Assembly: GCF_000971975.1 (NCBI RefSeq)
Contig: NZ_LAQO01000025.1
Location: 62,001 to 126,000, forward strand
Reading direction: 5' to 3'
DNA length: 64,000 nucleotides
From: Paenibacillus algorifonticola
GTDB taxonomy: Bacteria > Bacillota > Bacilli > Paenibacillales > Paenibacillaceae
Position 1 is the first letter of the stretch; the number at the start of each line of letters is the position of its first letter. The notes under the pieces are model-generated. The model saw only the letters and a program-made list of their open reading frames with translations. It was not told the DNA's origin and did no database searches. This document shows, piece after piece, positions 26,559-36,104 of this stretch. Position numbers and translations under genes: made by a program.

Positions 26559-28151
26559 ATGAAACGTACAATGGTTTTTTTATCTTCCATTCATAAATAC
26601 AGCAAGCCAGCTCACACTTCTATTCAGCGGACGGCGCCCGCTCCGATGCTCGTCTTTCTTACCCGAGGCTCCGGCCTCCTCGCTATTAACGGCTATGAGC
26701 GAAAGCTTGAAGCGCTTGGGCCGCTTCTGCTGCTTCCCGGCATGTCCATACGCTTCCAATCAGATCGCGGAGATTTTGAATATTATGTGCTGATTCTGGA
26801 TGCGGTTGGTGTCGCCAAACAGCGTGAAAGCCGGAAGGTGCAGCTTCCCGAGCTGCCGGCCGAGCTGTTTGGCAGCGGCATCAAGCTTCGCAGCCAGCAG
26901 CAAACCTCCGAGCGCATCGTACGCCTATATGAGACAGCCTCACAAGTTGATAAGTTCGAAAGCAAGCCTGAAAGCGAGCTGATGATACAGCTGCAATTTC
27001 AGGAGCTTTACAGCACAGTCCTGCTAGAGCTGCTCGAGCTTAATCGCATTCCAACGTCTGAGAAGGGCATGCAGGAAAGCATCAGCTACCTTCATAAACA
27101 TCTGCATGAAAAAATCAATCTGGAGCAGCTTGCCAGCATCGCCATGCTGACGCCAACTTCTTACTCGCGCAAATTTAAGAAGGTAATGGGCGTCACACCC
27201 TTTGAATATTTAGCGGATCTTCGTGTCAAGGAGGCGAAGGCACAGCTTTCGCTGAATGGGGCGTCTGTCAGAAGCGTCTCCGAGCGCGTCGGCTTTGGCA
27301 GTGAATTTTATTTCAGCCGGGTATTTAAAGCAGCGGTTGGCATTTCTCCCAATCTCTATATGAAGCGCCATCAATTAAAAATTGCGGTCGTCGCCTGCTC
27401 CAGCTTTGACGACAGCTTACGCTCGCTCGGCATTTTTCCGATTGCCAGCATGAACTGCTTCCGCTATCCCGGAATGGGAGAAGCCGAGCATCTGCGCAAA
27501 GTGACCAGTCATTTGCAGACGCTGATGCAGCTGAAACCCGACTTAATTCTTATCGACCGCTATCATCATGAATATGAGGAGCCGCTTAAACAAATTGCCT
27601 CCACCGCATGTCTGGAGCATCATGCCGACTGGCGTATCGTCTTGCATAAAATGGCGGAAATGATCGGCTGCGAGCGAACCGAGCAGACGATGCTCAGCGA
27701 GCTGGCGCAGCAAACCGACGACGCCCGCAAGCAGCTCGGCCGCTCCGTCGGCAGCGGGAGTCTGACGTTAATGCGGGTTACGCATAATGCCGTCCGCATC
27801 CAGGGAGCGCCGGATCATCCGCTCAACGAGCTGCTGTTCACCGAGCTTGGACTAACGGCAGGCAGCTCGTCTCCAGCCATTGACCACAAAATCGAAATGC
27901 AGCCGGAGCAGCTCAGCGGCCTGTCCATTCAATCGGATTATTTGTTCGTTCAAAAGCTGCATCATGGACCGAGCAGCGACCAAATTTTACAGCGGATGCA
28001 GAGCAGTCCCTTCTGGAAAAAGCATGAGGCTGTCCAGAGCGGCCGCGTACGCTTCATCCCGAATTGGTATGCGATGTGCTGGACGCCGATCGGCCGCAAA
28101 ACGATTATGGACTCGCTGCTCCTCTATACGAATGGCCAGCATCATGCCTAG
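26559..28151 (+). CDS. Btr-like AraC regulator with siderophore-binding domain
   Basis: This 530-residue cytoplasmic regulator has three parts: an N-terminal AraC sensor region (1-165), a central pair of helix-turn-helix motifs (about 170-270; LEQLASIAMLTPTSYSRKFK and VRSVSERVGFGSEFYFSRVF), and a C-terminal domain of the periplasmic-binding-protein type (about 275-530; LKIAVVACSSFDDSLRSLG, LQTLMQLKPDLILIDRYHHE). B. subtilis Btr (YbbB) has this plan and activates feuABC when its binding domain holds bacillibactin. By analogy this protein should switch on the divergent importer when its siderophore is inside the cell. GGAG lies 9 nt before the ATG. Confidence 0.92.
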   Translation: MKRTMVFLSSIHKYSKPAHTSIQRTAPAPMLVFLTRGSGLLAINGYERKLEALGPLLLLPGMSIRFQSDRGDFEYYVLILDAVGVAKQRESRKVQLPELPAELFGSGIKLRSQQQTSERIVRLYETASQVDKFESKPESELMIQLQFQELYSTVLLELLELNRIPTSEKGMQESISYLHKHLHEKINLEQLASIAMLTPTSYSRKFKKVMGVTPFEYLADLRVKEAKAQLSLNGASVRSVSERVGFGSEFYFSRVFKAAVGISPNLYMKRHQLKIAVVACSSFDDSLRSLGIFPIASMNCFRYPGMGEAEHLRKVTSHLQTLMQLKPDLILIDRYHHEYEEPLKQIASTACLEHHADWRIVLHKMAEMIGCERTEQTMLSELAQQTDDARKQLGRSVGSGSLTLMRVTHNAVRIQGAPDHPLNELLFTELGLTAGSSSPAIDHKIEMQPEQLSGLSIQSDYLFVQKLHHGPSSDQILQRMQSSPFWKKHEAVQSGRVRFIPNWYAMCWTPIGRKTIMDSLLLYTNGQHHA

Positions 28152-28192
28152 CTTTTCACTACTAGTTGAAAAGCCTGATTTCCAACAAAAAG

Positions 28193-28233
28193 AAGCCTAT
28201 GCGGCCGCTTTAGCGCGGTTACATAGGCTTTTT
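28193..28233. terminator. Terminator between convergent genes
   Basis: AAGCCTATG...GGCCGC and GCGCGG...CATAGGCTT form a long stem, with T-runs on the plus strand and A/T-rich flank on the other. The right arm includes the last codons of the MFS transporter gene, so the Btr-like gene and the siderophore operon end on the same hairpin. Confidence 0.82.
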
Positions 28234-29562
28234 GACTGCTTCGCCCGCAGGTCGGTGCGTAGAAGCGTTATTTTCAGCAATGGCCATCGTGTTAGAAAGG
28301 GTTTCGGGATTAGCTTTAGAGTCGCTTCTGGACTTGTTCCTGCCTCCAAGCATTTTGTAGCTCCAGCCTGCATTAAGCAGCATGAGAAAGGCAGACATGA
28401 GAAAAACACCCCTTATGCCTACATAGCCATATGCCGCACCGGACACGATGGGTCCAAGAACGGCCCCCAGGCTGACTGCGCTCGTATCAAAGCTGTATGC
28501 CCGCGTCTCCATCCCCTTCGGCACATACTGCTTAATGAGCGTTCGCACCGTCGGAATGAGCCCGCCAATGAACATGCCCAGCAAAAACCGCAGCAGCAGC
28601 AGCTGCCAATAATAAGCGACAAAATAATGCAGCAGTACGATTAGGCAAGCTCCGAGCATCGAGTAGCTCAAAATGCGGTGCGGGCCTGTACGGTCAGAGC
28701 GCCTGCCAAGCAGCGGTGCAAAAATCATATTGGACACGCCCGTTACCGAGCTGACCAGCCCTACATATAAAGCCAGCATGCCTGCCTCGCCATGCAGCTC
28801 CTTGACGAAAAGCGGAATAAACGGCAGTGATCCGGTCAGCGCGAACTGAATCATCATGCTGACCGCCAGCAGCGCGGGAATTTGCCGGACCCGGCATAAC
28901 ACGAGAAAGCCGCCGATCGTAGAAACATTTTGCTCGAAGCGCTGATCCGCCTTCACGAAATGATCCTTCACGACGATAGCGGTTAACAGCGCCGCCATAA
29001 ACATCACCGTGCCCGTGATGAAAAAAACGCTGCGCAGCCCGAGCCATTCCGCCAGCAAGCCGCCAATAAGCGGCCCCATGACCGTCCCGGAAATATTGCC
29101 GGAATGCAGCGTGCCCATGGCAAAGCCCATTCGGCTGCTCGGCGTATTCGTCGATACGATGGCGGTTGCCGAAGGTGAAAATCCGGCAAAAGCGCCATTG
29201 AGCAGACGAAGCAGCAGAAGCTGCCACGGCGCCTCAGCGAAGCCCATCATCGCAATGACGACGGCCATGCCGAAGCCTGCGCGCAGCAGCATCATTTTTC
29301 TCCCATAGCGGTCGGCTATTCTTCCCCAGATGGGCTGGCAAATGAATAAGGTCACATAATGGGCAGCGAATATCGCTCCAGCCCAAAAGCCCGCCTCACT
29401 GCCCGAGCTCACGCCCAAATCCTCAAGGAAAAGCGGAAGAAAGGGGATGACCATCGTCGCGCTGCCCGTAACCAGAAAATTGCCCAGCCATAAAATAGTG
29501 AGGTTCAGCCGCCAGTTAACCGCTGCTTTGTCCGCTCCATCTGGCGCCCTTTTCCCCTTCAC
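28219..29562 (-). CDS. MFS exporter, probable siderophore efflux (SbnD role)
   Basis: This 447-residue major-facilitator protein of the drug:H+ antiporter type has 12 predicted membrane helices and the motif-A loop QPIWGRIADRYGRKMMLLRAG (about 80-100). It is the last gene of the siderophore operon. Its GTG start overlaps the stop codon of the preceding LLM gene, so translation is coupled and there is little ribosome-binding site of its own. In staphyloferrin B and many NIS clusters the exporter (SbnD) is such an MFS protein, so export of the finished siderophore is the likely job. Family certain, substrate inferred. Confidence 0.88.
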   Translation of the reverse strand: MKGKRAPDGADKAAVNWRLNLTILWLGNFLVTGSATMVIPFLPLFLEDLGVSSGSEAGFWAGAIFAAHYVTLFICQPIWGRIADRYGRKMMLLRAGFGMAVVIAMMGFAEAPWQLLLLRLLNGAFAGFSPSATAIVSTNTPSSRMGFAMGTLHSGNISGTVMGPLIGGLLAEWLGLRSVFFITGTVMFMAALLTAIVVKDHFVKADQRFEQNVSTIGGFLVLCRVRQIPALLAVSMMIQFALTGSLPFIPLFVKELHGEAGMLALYVGLVSSVTGVSNMIFAPLLGRRSDRTGPHRILSYSMLGACLIVLLHYFVAYYWQLLLLRFLLGMFIGGLIPTVRTLIKQYVPKGMETRAYSFDTSAVSLGAVLGPIVSGAAYGYVGIRGVFLMSAFLMLLNAGWSYKMLGGRNKSRSDSKANPETLSNTMAIAENNASTHRPAGEAVKKPM

Positions 29563-30893
29563 GCGTGGACGCCAGGCCGTGCCTCGGCGCTGCGCCCGTA
29601 ATGCTCCCGCAGCGTGCTGCCGGTATAATCGGTGCGGAACAAGCCGCGATTTTGCAGCTCTGGAATGACCTTGTCCACAAAATCATCGAGCCCCGACGGC
29701 AGCGAAGGCGGCATTAAATTAAAGCCATCCGCTGCTCCTGCGACTGCCCAGCGCTCCATCGCATCTGCTATTTGTAACGGCGTGCCCGCCATGGAGAAAT
29801 GGCCGCGTGAAGAAGCAGTACGCATCATGAGCTGGCGAATGCTGAGCTTTTCCTGCTGCGCCATTTCAATAAACATTTGATGCCGGCCCTTCTGTGAATT
29901 GATTTGCTCCGTTTGCGGCAAGTCGGCATAGGGCAGCGGCCCATCCAAAGGATAAGCGGACAGGTCTATGCCAAATAAATTAGACAGCCTGTATAATCCA
30001 TAATCGATTTGCACCAGCTCATGCAGCTCCTGCTCCTTTTCCTTCGCCTCTGCTTCCGTATCGCCAATGATGGCGCAGAAGCCCGGCAAAACGCAAAGGC
30101 TATCCGTGCTGCGTCCATATTTCGCCATTCTCGATTTCAAATCGCTGTAAAAGTCGCGTCCGCCCTGCAGCGTATTTTGTGCTGTAAATACGGCCTCCGC
30201 CGCCATAGCGGCAAATTCCTTGCCTGTATCCGAGGCGCCGGCCTGCACAAGCAGCGGGTGCCCTTGGGGCATACGCGGCAAATTCAGCGGACCGCGAACC
30301 GCATAATGCTCCCCCTTATGATCGATCCGCTTAATTCGCTCGGGATTTGCATACACGCCGGACTGCTTATCGATGATGAGCGCACCGTCCTCCCAGCTGT
30401 CCCACAGCGATTTGACCACCTGCAAAAACTCCTCGGCCCGGCGGTAACGCATCGAATGCTCAGGAAGCTGCTCGTCGCGGAAGTTGAAAGCCGTCGTGTT
30501 GCCTGTGGACGTCACTATATTCCAGCCTGCCCGACCTCCACTGATGAGATCCAGCGAGGCGAATTTGCGGGCAATGTGAAACGGCTCATTATACGTCGTC
30601 GAGGCGGTGCCAATGAGCCCGATATGCTTCGTTGCCATCGCAAGCGCGGACAGCAGCGTAAACGGCTCGAGCCCTTGGAGCACCTTGTATTGAATCGTAG
30701 GCGGCAAGCCGTAGGAATCAGCGAGAAAAATCGAATCCAGCTTGCCCCGCTCAGCGGTCTGCGCCAGCTTTACATAATAATGCACATCGACCGCTCTCTC
30801 CGGCGTACTGTCGGGATGCCGCCATGAAGCCTCATGATGGCCGGTGCTCATCAGAAATAAATTCAGATGCAGCTGCTTTTTCGTCTGGGTCAT
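29559..30893 (-). CDS. LLM flavin monooxygenase inside the siderophore operon
   Basis: This 444-residue NtaA/DszA-type FMNH2-dependent monooxygenase has STGHHEASWRHPDS, LADSYGLPPTIQYKVLQGLE, ISGGRAGWNIVTSTGNTTAF, VLVQAGASDTGKEFAA, TASSRGHFSMAGTPLQIADA and VIPELQNRGLFRTDYTGSTL. It is close to the first gene of the LLM array. The ATG at 30893 has CGGAG 9 nt upstream. It starts 19 bp after the fused NIS/decarboxylase gene and overlaps the exporter gene by 4 bp, so it is an integral member of the operon. Known sbn clusters have no such enzyme. It could hydroxylate or cleave the siderophore or an intermediate; this is unproven. Confidence 0.9.
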   Translation of the reverse strand: MTQTKKQLHLNLFLMSTGHHEASWRHPDSTPERAVDVHYYVKLAQTAERGKLDSIFLADSYGLPPTIQYKVLQGLEPFTLLSALAMATKHIGLIGTASTTYNEPFHIARKFASLDLISGGRAGWNIVTSTGNTTAFNFRDEQLPEHSMRYRRAEEFLQVVKSLWDSWEDGALIIDKQSGVYANPERIKRIDHKGEHYAVRGPLNLPRMPQGHPLLVQAGASDTGKEFAAMAAEAVFTAQNTLQGGRDFYSDLKSRMAKYGRSTDSLCVLPGFCAIIGDTEAEAKEKEQELHELVQIDYGLYRLSNLFGIDLSAYPLDGPLPYADLPQTEQINSQKGRHQMFIEMAQQEKLSIRQLMMRTASSRGHFSMAGTPLQIADAMERWAVAGAADGFNLMPPSLPSGLDDFVDKVIPELQNRGLFRTDYTGSTLREHYGRSAEARPGVHA

Positions 30894-30912
30894 CGTTCTC
30901 AGCTCCGTTTCT

Positions 30913-33900
30913 TTAATCAAGGTAAATGTGCTGCGGCTGCGCATGGCTTAAAAACTGATGATGGGATATCGCCCAGCCGTAAGCGCCTGCGTAAGGAAAT
31001 AACACAATGTCCCCGACACGCACCCGCTCGATATAGCTGTCACGCGCCAGCACATCTTTAGGCGTACATAGCTCGCCAGCGATCGTTACCCGGCAGTCAG
31101 ACAGCTGCGGACGTTCAAAGGAATAAGGCCAGCTATCCACCGCTATAATGCGGAACGGATGGCTGTGCTGCCAGGATGCCGGCAGCCTGAAATGGTGCGT
31201 GCCGCCGCGCAGCAGGGCGAAGCGGCTGCCATGATTATTTTTCACCTCGGCCACCTCAGCCGCGTAATAGCCGCAAGAAGCGACAATATAGCGGCCGCAC
31301 TCAAATACGAGCTTGACGCCAGCTGCGCATAGCGGAGCAATCTGCTCCCGCAGCCCATCCGTGAACCGCTCCCACTCGAATTGGCGCAGCAAATCCGCAT
31401 AATTGACGCCGATTCCACCGCCTACATTGATGTAAGCGATGTCCAGATGAAACTGCTGCGTCCACTCCGCAGCGCGGTGGCAATAGAAGGCGAGCAGCTC
31501 CAAATGCCGATCGACGCTCAAATTATTCGATAGCGAATGGAAATGAAAACCATCGATTTTGATATGGCTTAACGTGCGAGACAGCTCCAGCAGTTCGGGA
31601 ATTTGCTGCTCATCATTTCCGAACTGCGATTGCCGACCAGCCATCACGAGCTTCGCATCCGGCAAAGGGATGCTCACATTTACGCGCAGCAGCACCGGCA
31701 TGATTTCCCCGCGCCGAGCGGCAAGCTCGTTCAATCGCAGCAGCTCATGCCTGCTTTCCACATGAATATGGCGGACCTTTCGTTCCATAGCCTCCACCAG
31801 CGCTTCATCGGTTTTGACGGGACCTCCATAAATAACCGGAATGGCAGCATCCACCTCGCGCGCTTTGCGGATTTCGCCTGCGGAAGCCGTCTCAAACCCA
31901 TGAACATAAGGAGCAAGCGCTCCTATAATAGGCGCCTCGGAGTTTGCCTTCAGTGCATAAAACAGCTGGCAGAAGTCCGGCAGGCTGGCGGTCAGGCGGC
32001 TAATATGCGAGCGAAGCTCAGCCAAATTGTACAAATAAGCGCAATAGGGCTGATTGGCATGCTCCTGCTTATCCGACATCACTCGCTTCAGCACGGAGGC
32101 AGCAATAGGCTCGTCCCTGCGCTCCCCCACCGCATAAAGCGGATTCGGCACCGTTACATAGGACGGATTTTCGCCGCGCTGGCTGAACCAGCTGGACAAA
32201 TTCGCTTTGGCTGGCAGCTGGGGCGTTTGAAATAAATCGGTCATATACGGTTCAGCCTCATTCAGCCATGAAGAACGGCGAAGCGTATGATGAACGGTTT
32301 GCCACAACGCCAATTCCTCCACATCCAGCGAATAAGCGATGGCATGAATGAGATGGCCAAAATGGTTGACCAGCACATAATATTTAAATCGATCCCACGC
32401 CTGCTTATCTGCATACAGCGCCGGATGGCCCTGCGGCAGTGTAAAGGCAGGTTGGTCAGTGGAGCTGTGCCCACGAGCTGCGTAACTGGACTTCCTCCCG
32501 GAAGCTGGCTGTCCATGCCGCTCTTCACTAAGGCTAGTCCCTTCCAAATCCCGGACGTAAAAACGTGCCGGCCAGCCCCGCTCCAATGCAACAAGCGAGT
32601 TTTGCACATGTGCCTCCATGCTGACTCCATGCTCCGTGAATAGCCAAATCAACGGTACCAGTGATATTTCTACATATTGCTCCAGCCATTGCTGGGCAAA
32701 GGAAAGATCCGGCGCCGCCTGCCTGGCCTCCGCAGCAAGCTGGATGAAGGCGCCTATTGGCGCAGACTTCGGTTCCGCTCCCTCCTCAAGCAGCGCGGCG
32801 ACTACAAGCGGGCTTGCCGCCTCTTCTGGTTCATTCCAAGGCGCCATATAAGCCGGGTTGCGGCGGAACACGACGCCGAAGCTCGCGGCCAGTTCCGCCG
32901 CTTCTGTTGTGCTTATAGCAGCCTCTAGTGATTCAGATGGCACATCCTCCAGCAAATTGATTGTCCGGTAGCCTTCTTCAAGGATAATATTGAACGTCTC
33001 TCCAAACGGGCTGCTCTGCTCTAGCTGAGCGAGAATTCGGCTTGCCTCAATCGTTCTGACCAGCTGCTCTGTCGGATTATTCCTCACAAAATGGGTAATT
33101 CGCACTTGCAGCGGCAGCTTGATCATATAAGGGCTTTGCACATCCCAAACGGTGCGCACAGAAGAGGTTGGCACCACTTCATTCCCCAGCGGGCCCAAAT
33201 GCACAAGTCCGCCTTGCTCAATGAGCCGCTCGACCACAGGCAAGCGGAGCAAATACTTCGCCTGCCAAGGATGGACAGGCATAAGAACGTAGTGCTGCCG
33301 GGCAGCAGGCAGCAGCTTCAGCGCAGCAAGGCGCACCTTCTCAGGTGTGACCGGATCGGCTTTTTCACCCACTGCTTGATCTTCGATCCACTGCTGCTGT
33401 ACGAGCTCCGGCTCAGCGGCAAAATAATGCAGCGTAAACGCAGCGCCAAGCTCTGGCGCGTAGCGGGCTTTATCGTCCGCTGAAAATCCCTGCGAGCTTT
33501 TCGGGGCAGGATGGAACGGATGGCCCTGCAGCATCGACTGCTCTGCCAGCCGAATTCGCCCGCTGCCATACGTCCTCGCAAGCTGGCTCCCGCCACTGCC
33601 TGACTGCTCTAAGAAATGGCTCATATTGCGTAGCGAGCTGGCAATTTGCGCCAGAAATGCTTCTTCTTTGCTTGCATCTCGGCTTCCGCTTGCAAGCGCG
33701 AGCTCGGCTACTACAATGGCTGCTAGCCCAGCTGCACCATCCAGCCTGCTAAACGGGGCATGACGAGCTCCTCTCCCTGTTCCCTCCACCAGCCACAGCG
33801 AGTCGCCGTATTTGTGATGGCCCATTGCCGATAGCCAGCGAATGGAGCCGACAATTGCAGCACGGGAATGGGGCAGCTCCAGCATAAATGCCCCAAGGCC

Positions 33901-34065
33901 CGCTTCACGAGCGATAGCTGCATGAAGCTCCGGCGGCAGCTGCTGCTCCTCGTGAAGAAGCGGACGAAAATGTCCCGCTTCTCGCATATACGCATTGAGC
34001 AGCCGCTCCACATGCTCTTGCTCCGCTATTGAAGGCGGAGCAACGATTGTTTTCCGCTCACTCAT
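30913..34065 (-). CDS. Fused NIS siderophore synthetase and SbnH-like PLP decarboxylase
   Basis: This 1050-residue two-enzyme protein has an IucA/IucC-type NIS synthetase in residues 1 to about 620: nucleotide-site motif GHPFHPAPKSSQGF (181-194), LMPVHPWQAKYLLRLP, TSSVRTVW and ITHFVRNNP. From about 655 a fold-type-III PLP decarboxylase (alanine racemase/LysA-like, SbnH) follows: FYALKANSE with Schiff-base Lys706, NVGGGIGVNY, FECGRYIVASCG, IAGELCTPKDVL and AGAYGWAISHHQF. In S. aureus SbnE joins citrate to diaminopropionate and SbnH decarboxylates that product, so the fusion plausibly joins successive steps. The ATG at 34065 follows AGGGTGA, 4 bp after sbnB; a longer reading to 34179 is rejected. 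Confidence 0.9.
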   Translation of the reverse strand: MSERKTIVAPPSIAEQEHVERLLNAYMREAGHFRPLLHEEQQLPPELHAAIAREAGLGAFMLELPHSRAAIVGSIRWLSAMGHHKYGDSLWLVEGTGRGARHAPFSRLDGAAGLAAIVVAELALASGSRDASKEEAFLAQIASSLRNMSHFLEQSGSGGSQLARTYGSGRIRLAEQSMLQGHPFHPAPKSSQGFSADDKARYAPELGAAFTLHYFAAEPELVQQQWIEDQAVGEKADPVTPEKVRLAALKLLPAARQHYVLMPVHPWQAKYLLRLPVVERLIEQGGLVHLGPLGNEVVPTSSVRTVWDVQSPYMIKLPLQVRITHFVRNNPTEQLVRTIEASRILAQLEQSSPFGETFNIILEEGYRTINLLEDVPSESLEAAISTTEAAELAASFGVVFRRNPAYMAPWNEPEEAASPLVVAALLEEGAEPKSAPIGAFIQLAAEARQAAPDLSFAQQWLEQYVEISLVPLIWLFTEHGVSMEAHVQNSLVALERGWPARFYVRDLEGTSLSEERHGQPASGRKSSYAARGHSSTDQPAFTLPQGHPALYADKQAWDRFKYYVLVNHFGHLIHAIAYSLDVEELALWQTVHHTLRRSSWLNEAEPYMTDLFQTPQLPAKANLSSWFSQRGENPSYVTVPNPLYAVGERRDEPIAASVLKRVMSDKQEHANQPYCAYLYNLAELRSHISRLTASLPDFCQLFYALKANSEAPIIGALAPYVHGFETASAGEIRKAREVDAAIPVIYGGPVKTDEALVEAMERKVRHIHVESRHELLRLNELAARRGEIMPVLLRVNVSIPLPDAKLVMAGRQSQFGNDEQQIPELLELSRTLSHIKIDGFHFHSLSNNLSVDRHLELLAFYCHRAAEWTQQFHLDIAYINVGGGIGVNYADLLRQFEWERFTDGLREQIAPLCAAGVKLVFECGRYIVASCGYYAAEVAEVKNNHGSRFALLRGGTHHFRLPASWQHSHPFRIIAVDSWPYSFERPQLSDCRVTIAGELCTPKDVLARDSYIERVRVGDIVLFPYAGAYGWAISHHQFLSHAQPQHIYLD

Positions 34066-34069
34066 AACA

Positions 34070-35107
34070 TCACCCTGCAGATGGCGCGGCTTGCTCAGCG
34101 CCAAACAATTCCAGCTCGCTGCCAATGCCCGCCTCTCTCGCCTTCCGATAAATTTCCGCAGCGCTGGCAATGTCTTCAATGGCCATACCCATCGGATTCA
34201 GCACGATGATTTCCTCATCGTTTTCACGCCCCGGCTTCCGGCCAGTGACCAGCTCGCCCAGCTCGCCATACAACTGCTCGCGCGAATAATTGCCCTCCGT
34301 GACGAGCTGATGAATAATTTTTTTCTCCCGGTTCGCCTGCTGCCAATCGTCAACGACGATTTTGTCCGCGCGGAGAAAAACATCCTTTTGCAAATCCATG
34401 ATCGAAATATTGCTGACGAAAGCGCCTTTTTGCAGCCATTCGAATGGAATGTACGGCTGGTCGGCCACGGTGCAGGTGACAATAACTTCGCCGCTGCGCA
34501 CAGCCGCTTCCGCGCTCTCCGCAACCGTAATGTGCACATGGTTGAAGCGCTTGCGAAGGCGTTCAGCGAAGCGCTCAGCCGCCGCTGCATTCAAATCATA
34601 AAGCTGCAGCGTCTTTATAGCAGGAAACTGCTCAAGCATCGCCTGCATCTGCATGCCGGCAATCGCGCCGCAGCCGATGCAGCTTAAAGCGGCAAAATGC
34701 TTTTTCGCCAAATAACGGGCGCCAATAACGGTAACGGCTGCGGTGCGCATGCCGCTAATCAAGCTCGCCTCCAATATCGCTACCGGATAATTGCTCTGTG
34801 GATCGTTTAGCACAATGACGCCGCTGGCCCGCTCAGCGCCAAGCCGTGACGGATTGTCATGCTTGCTACCGATCCATTTAATGCCGGATACTGGCTCGTT
34901 CCCGCCTAAATGCGCAGGCATTGCAATAATCCGGTCGGCAATATGGCCGCTCTGCTCATTGACGCGCAAATACGGCTTCAGCGGCTGTACAAAATCTCCC
35001 TCCGCATGCAGCGCAAGCGCATGACTGACCGCCTGCACATACAGCTCTGACGAATCGCCTCCCGCCCGGCGAATATCCTCGCGGTTCAAATACAGCATTT
35101 TATTCAT
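34070..35107 (-). CDS. sbnB: SbnB-like N-(2-amino-2-carboxyethyl)-L-glutamate dehydrogenase
   Basis: This 345-residue NAD-dependent enzyme of the ornithine-cyclodeaminase/mu-crystallin family has a substrate-binding part, then a Rossmann fold with CIGCGAIAGMQ (about 150-160) and VIVTCTVADQPYIP. In staphyloferrin B biosynthesis SbnB oxidatively splits the SbnA product into L-2,3-diaminopropionate and 2-oxoglutarate, both siderophore building blocks. Its ATG overlaps the stop codon of sbnA by 4 bp (ATGA), with GGAGGAG upstream. Pairing with SbnA makes this assignment firm compared with plain ornithine cyclodeaminase. Confidence 0.9.
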   Translation of the reverse strand: MNKMLYLNREDIRRAGGDSSELYVQAVSHALALHAEGDFVQPLKPYLRVNEQSGHIADRIIAMPAHLGGNEPVSGIKWIGSKHDNPSRLGAERASGVIVLNDPQSNYPVAILEASLISGMRTAAVTVIGARYLAKKHFAALSCIGCGAIAGMQMQAMLEQFPAIKTLQLYDLNAAAAERFAERLRKRFNHVHITVAESAEAAVRSGEVIVTCTVADQPYIPFEWLQKGAFVSNISIMDLQKDVFLRADKIVVDDWQQANREKKIIHQLVTEGNYSREQLYGELGELVTGRKPGRENDEEIIVLNPMGMAIEDIASAAEIYRKAREAGIGSELELFGAEQAAPSAG

Positions 35108-36099
35108 ACCAATGCTCCTCCTGTTTGTTCAAGCTTACTAACCCAATCGTCGTTATAAATCGTATCCATGTAACGGTCCCCACGATCGGGGAATACGGTA
35201 ACAATCGTAGAAGAAGGAGAAATAGACGGCAGCAGCTTGCCTAACGCGGCAATAATCGACCCCGTGGAGCCCCCAGCAAAAATCCCCTCTTGTCCGAGCA
35301 GCTGCTGGCAGCCAGCTACCGACTCCAAATCGCGCACGTAGATGACCTCGTCGATTTCCTCCCTGCTGAGCAGCTCCGGCACGCGGCTTGCGCCAATGCC
35401 AGGAATTTCTCTCGTTCCCGGCTGGCCGCCGAAAATAACGGAGCCTGCCGCATCCACTGCGATTACTTTCATGTGAGGATTGGTCTCGCGCAGCCGCCGG
35501 GCAAAGCCCAAAATACTGCCTGTCGTGCTGACCGCACAAACCAAATAGTCAATTTTTTCATCGATTTGCTCCATAATTTCGCTCGCCGCAGTAGAATAAT
35601 AGGCTTTCCAGTTCCACTCATTGGCATATTGATTGATCCAGTAGGAATCTTGAATTTGGCCCAGCAGCTCATTGACCCGGTGAATCCGCGTTTTGAGATA
35701 GCCGCCCTGTTCATCCTTGACGGTAACCATATCAATGTTGGCGCCTAAGCTTTTAATAATTTGCAAATTCGTTTTTGAAATTTTCGGATCGACAACACAG
35801 GTCAGCTTCAGCCCCTTGATCTTCGCAACCATCGCCAGCCCGATACCGAGATTGCCGGAGGTGCTTTCGATTAAATGCGTATTCGGCCCGATTAAGCCGC
35901 TCTCGAAGCCCTGCTCAATCATATACAGCGCGGATCGATCCTTCATGCTGCCGCCCGGATTCATCATCTCCAGCTTGGCGAACAGCCGGACGCTTGAGTC
36001 CGGAAAAATTCTTTTCAGCCGGACGAGCGGTGTTCCGCCCACACAATCTACTACGGAGGTCACTCCTGCCTCTTGCCTGCGCACCGTTTTCACATTCAT
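35104..36099 (-). CDS. sbnA: SbnA-like PLP synthase for diaminopropionate
   Basis: This 331-residue fold-type-II PLP enzyme is related to cysteine synthase. Visible: VGGTPLVRLKRIFP, Schiff-base Lys53 in NPGGSMKDR, phosphate-contact SGNLGIGLAM and GSTGSIIAAL. In S. aureus SbnA joins O-phosphoserine and glutamate to N-(2-amino-2-carboxyethyl)-L-glutamate. The ATG at 36099 has AGGAG 10 nt upstream; a GTG nine bases earlier overlaps the preceding stop but is nearly on top of the ribosome-binding site. Adjacent sbnB and NIS genes separate it from a housekeeping cysteine synthase. Confidence 0.9.
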   Translation of the reverse strand: MNVKTVRRQEAGVTSVVDCVGGTPLVRLKRIFPDSSVRLFAKLEMMNPGGSMKDRSALYMIEQGFESGLIGPNTHLIESTSGNLGIGLAMVAKIKGLKLTCVVDPKISKTNLQIIKSLGANIDMVTVKDEQGGYLKTRIHRVNELLGQIQDSYWINQYANEWNWKAYYSTAASEIMEQIDEKIDYLVCAVSTTGSILGFARRLRETNPHMKVIAVDAAGSVIFGGQPGTREIPGIGASRVPELLSREEIDEVIYVRDLESVAGCQQLLGQEGIFAGGSTGSIIAALGKLLPSISPSSTIVTVFPDRGDRYMDTIYNDDWVSKLEQTGGALV

Positions 36100-36104
36100 C
36101 TTGT

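Noticed and set aside
27880..28644. Plus-strand frame of 254 codons spanning the Btr-like and MFS gene ends
   Set aside because: It crosses the shared terminator and overlaps two well-supported genes; the product has no recognisable fold.
34066..34179. Longer N-terminus for the NIS-decarboxylase fusion
   Set aside because: It would overlap sbnB by more than 100 bp; the ATG at 34065 lies directly after the sbnB stop and has a ribosome-binding site.
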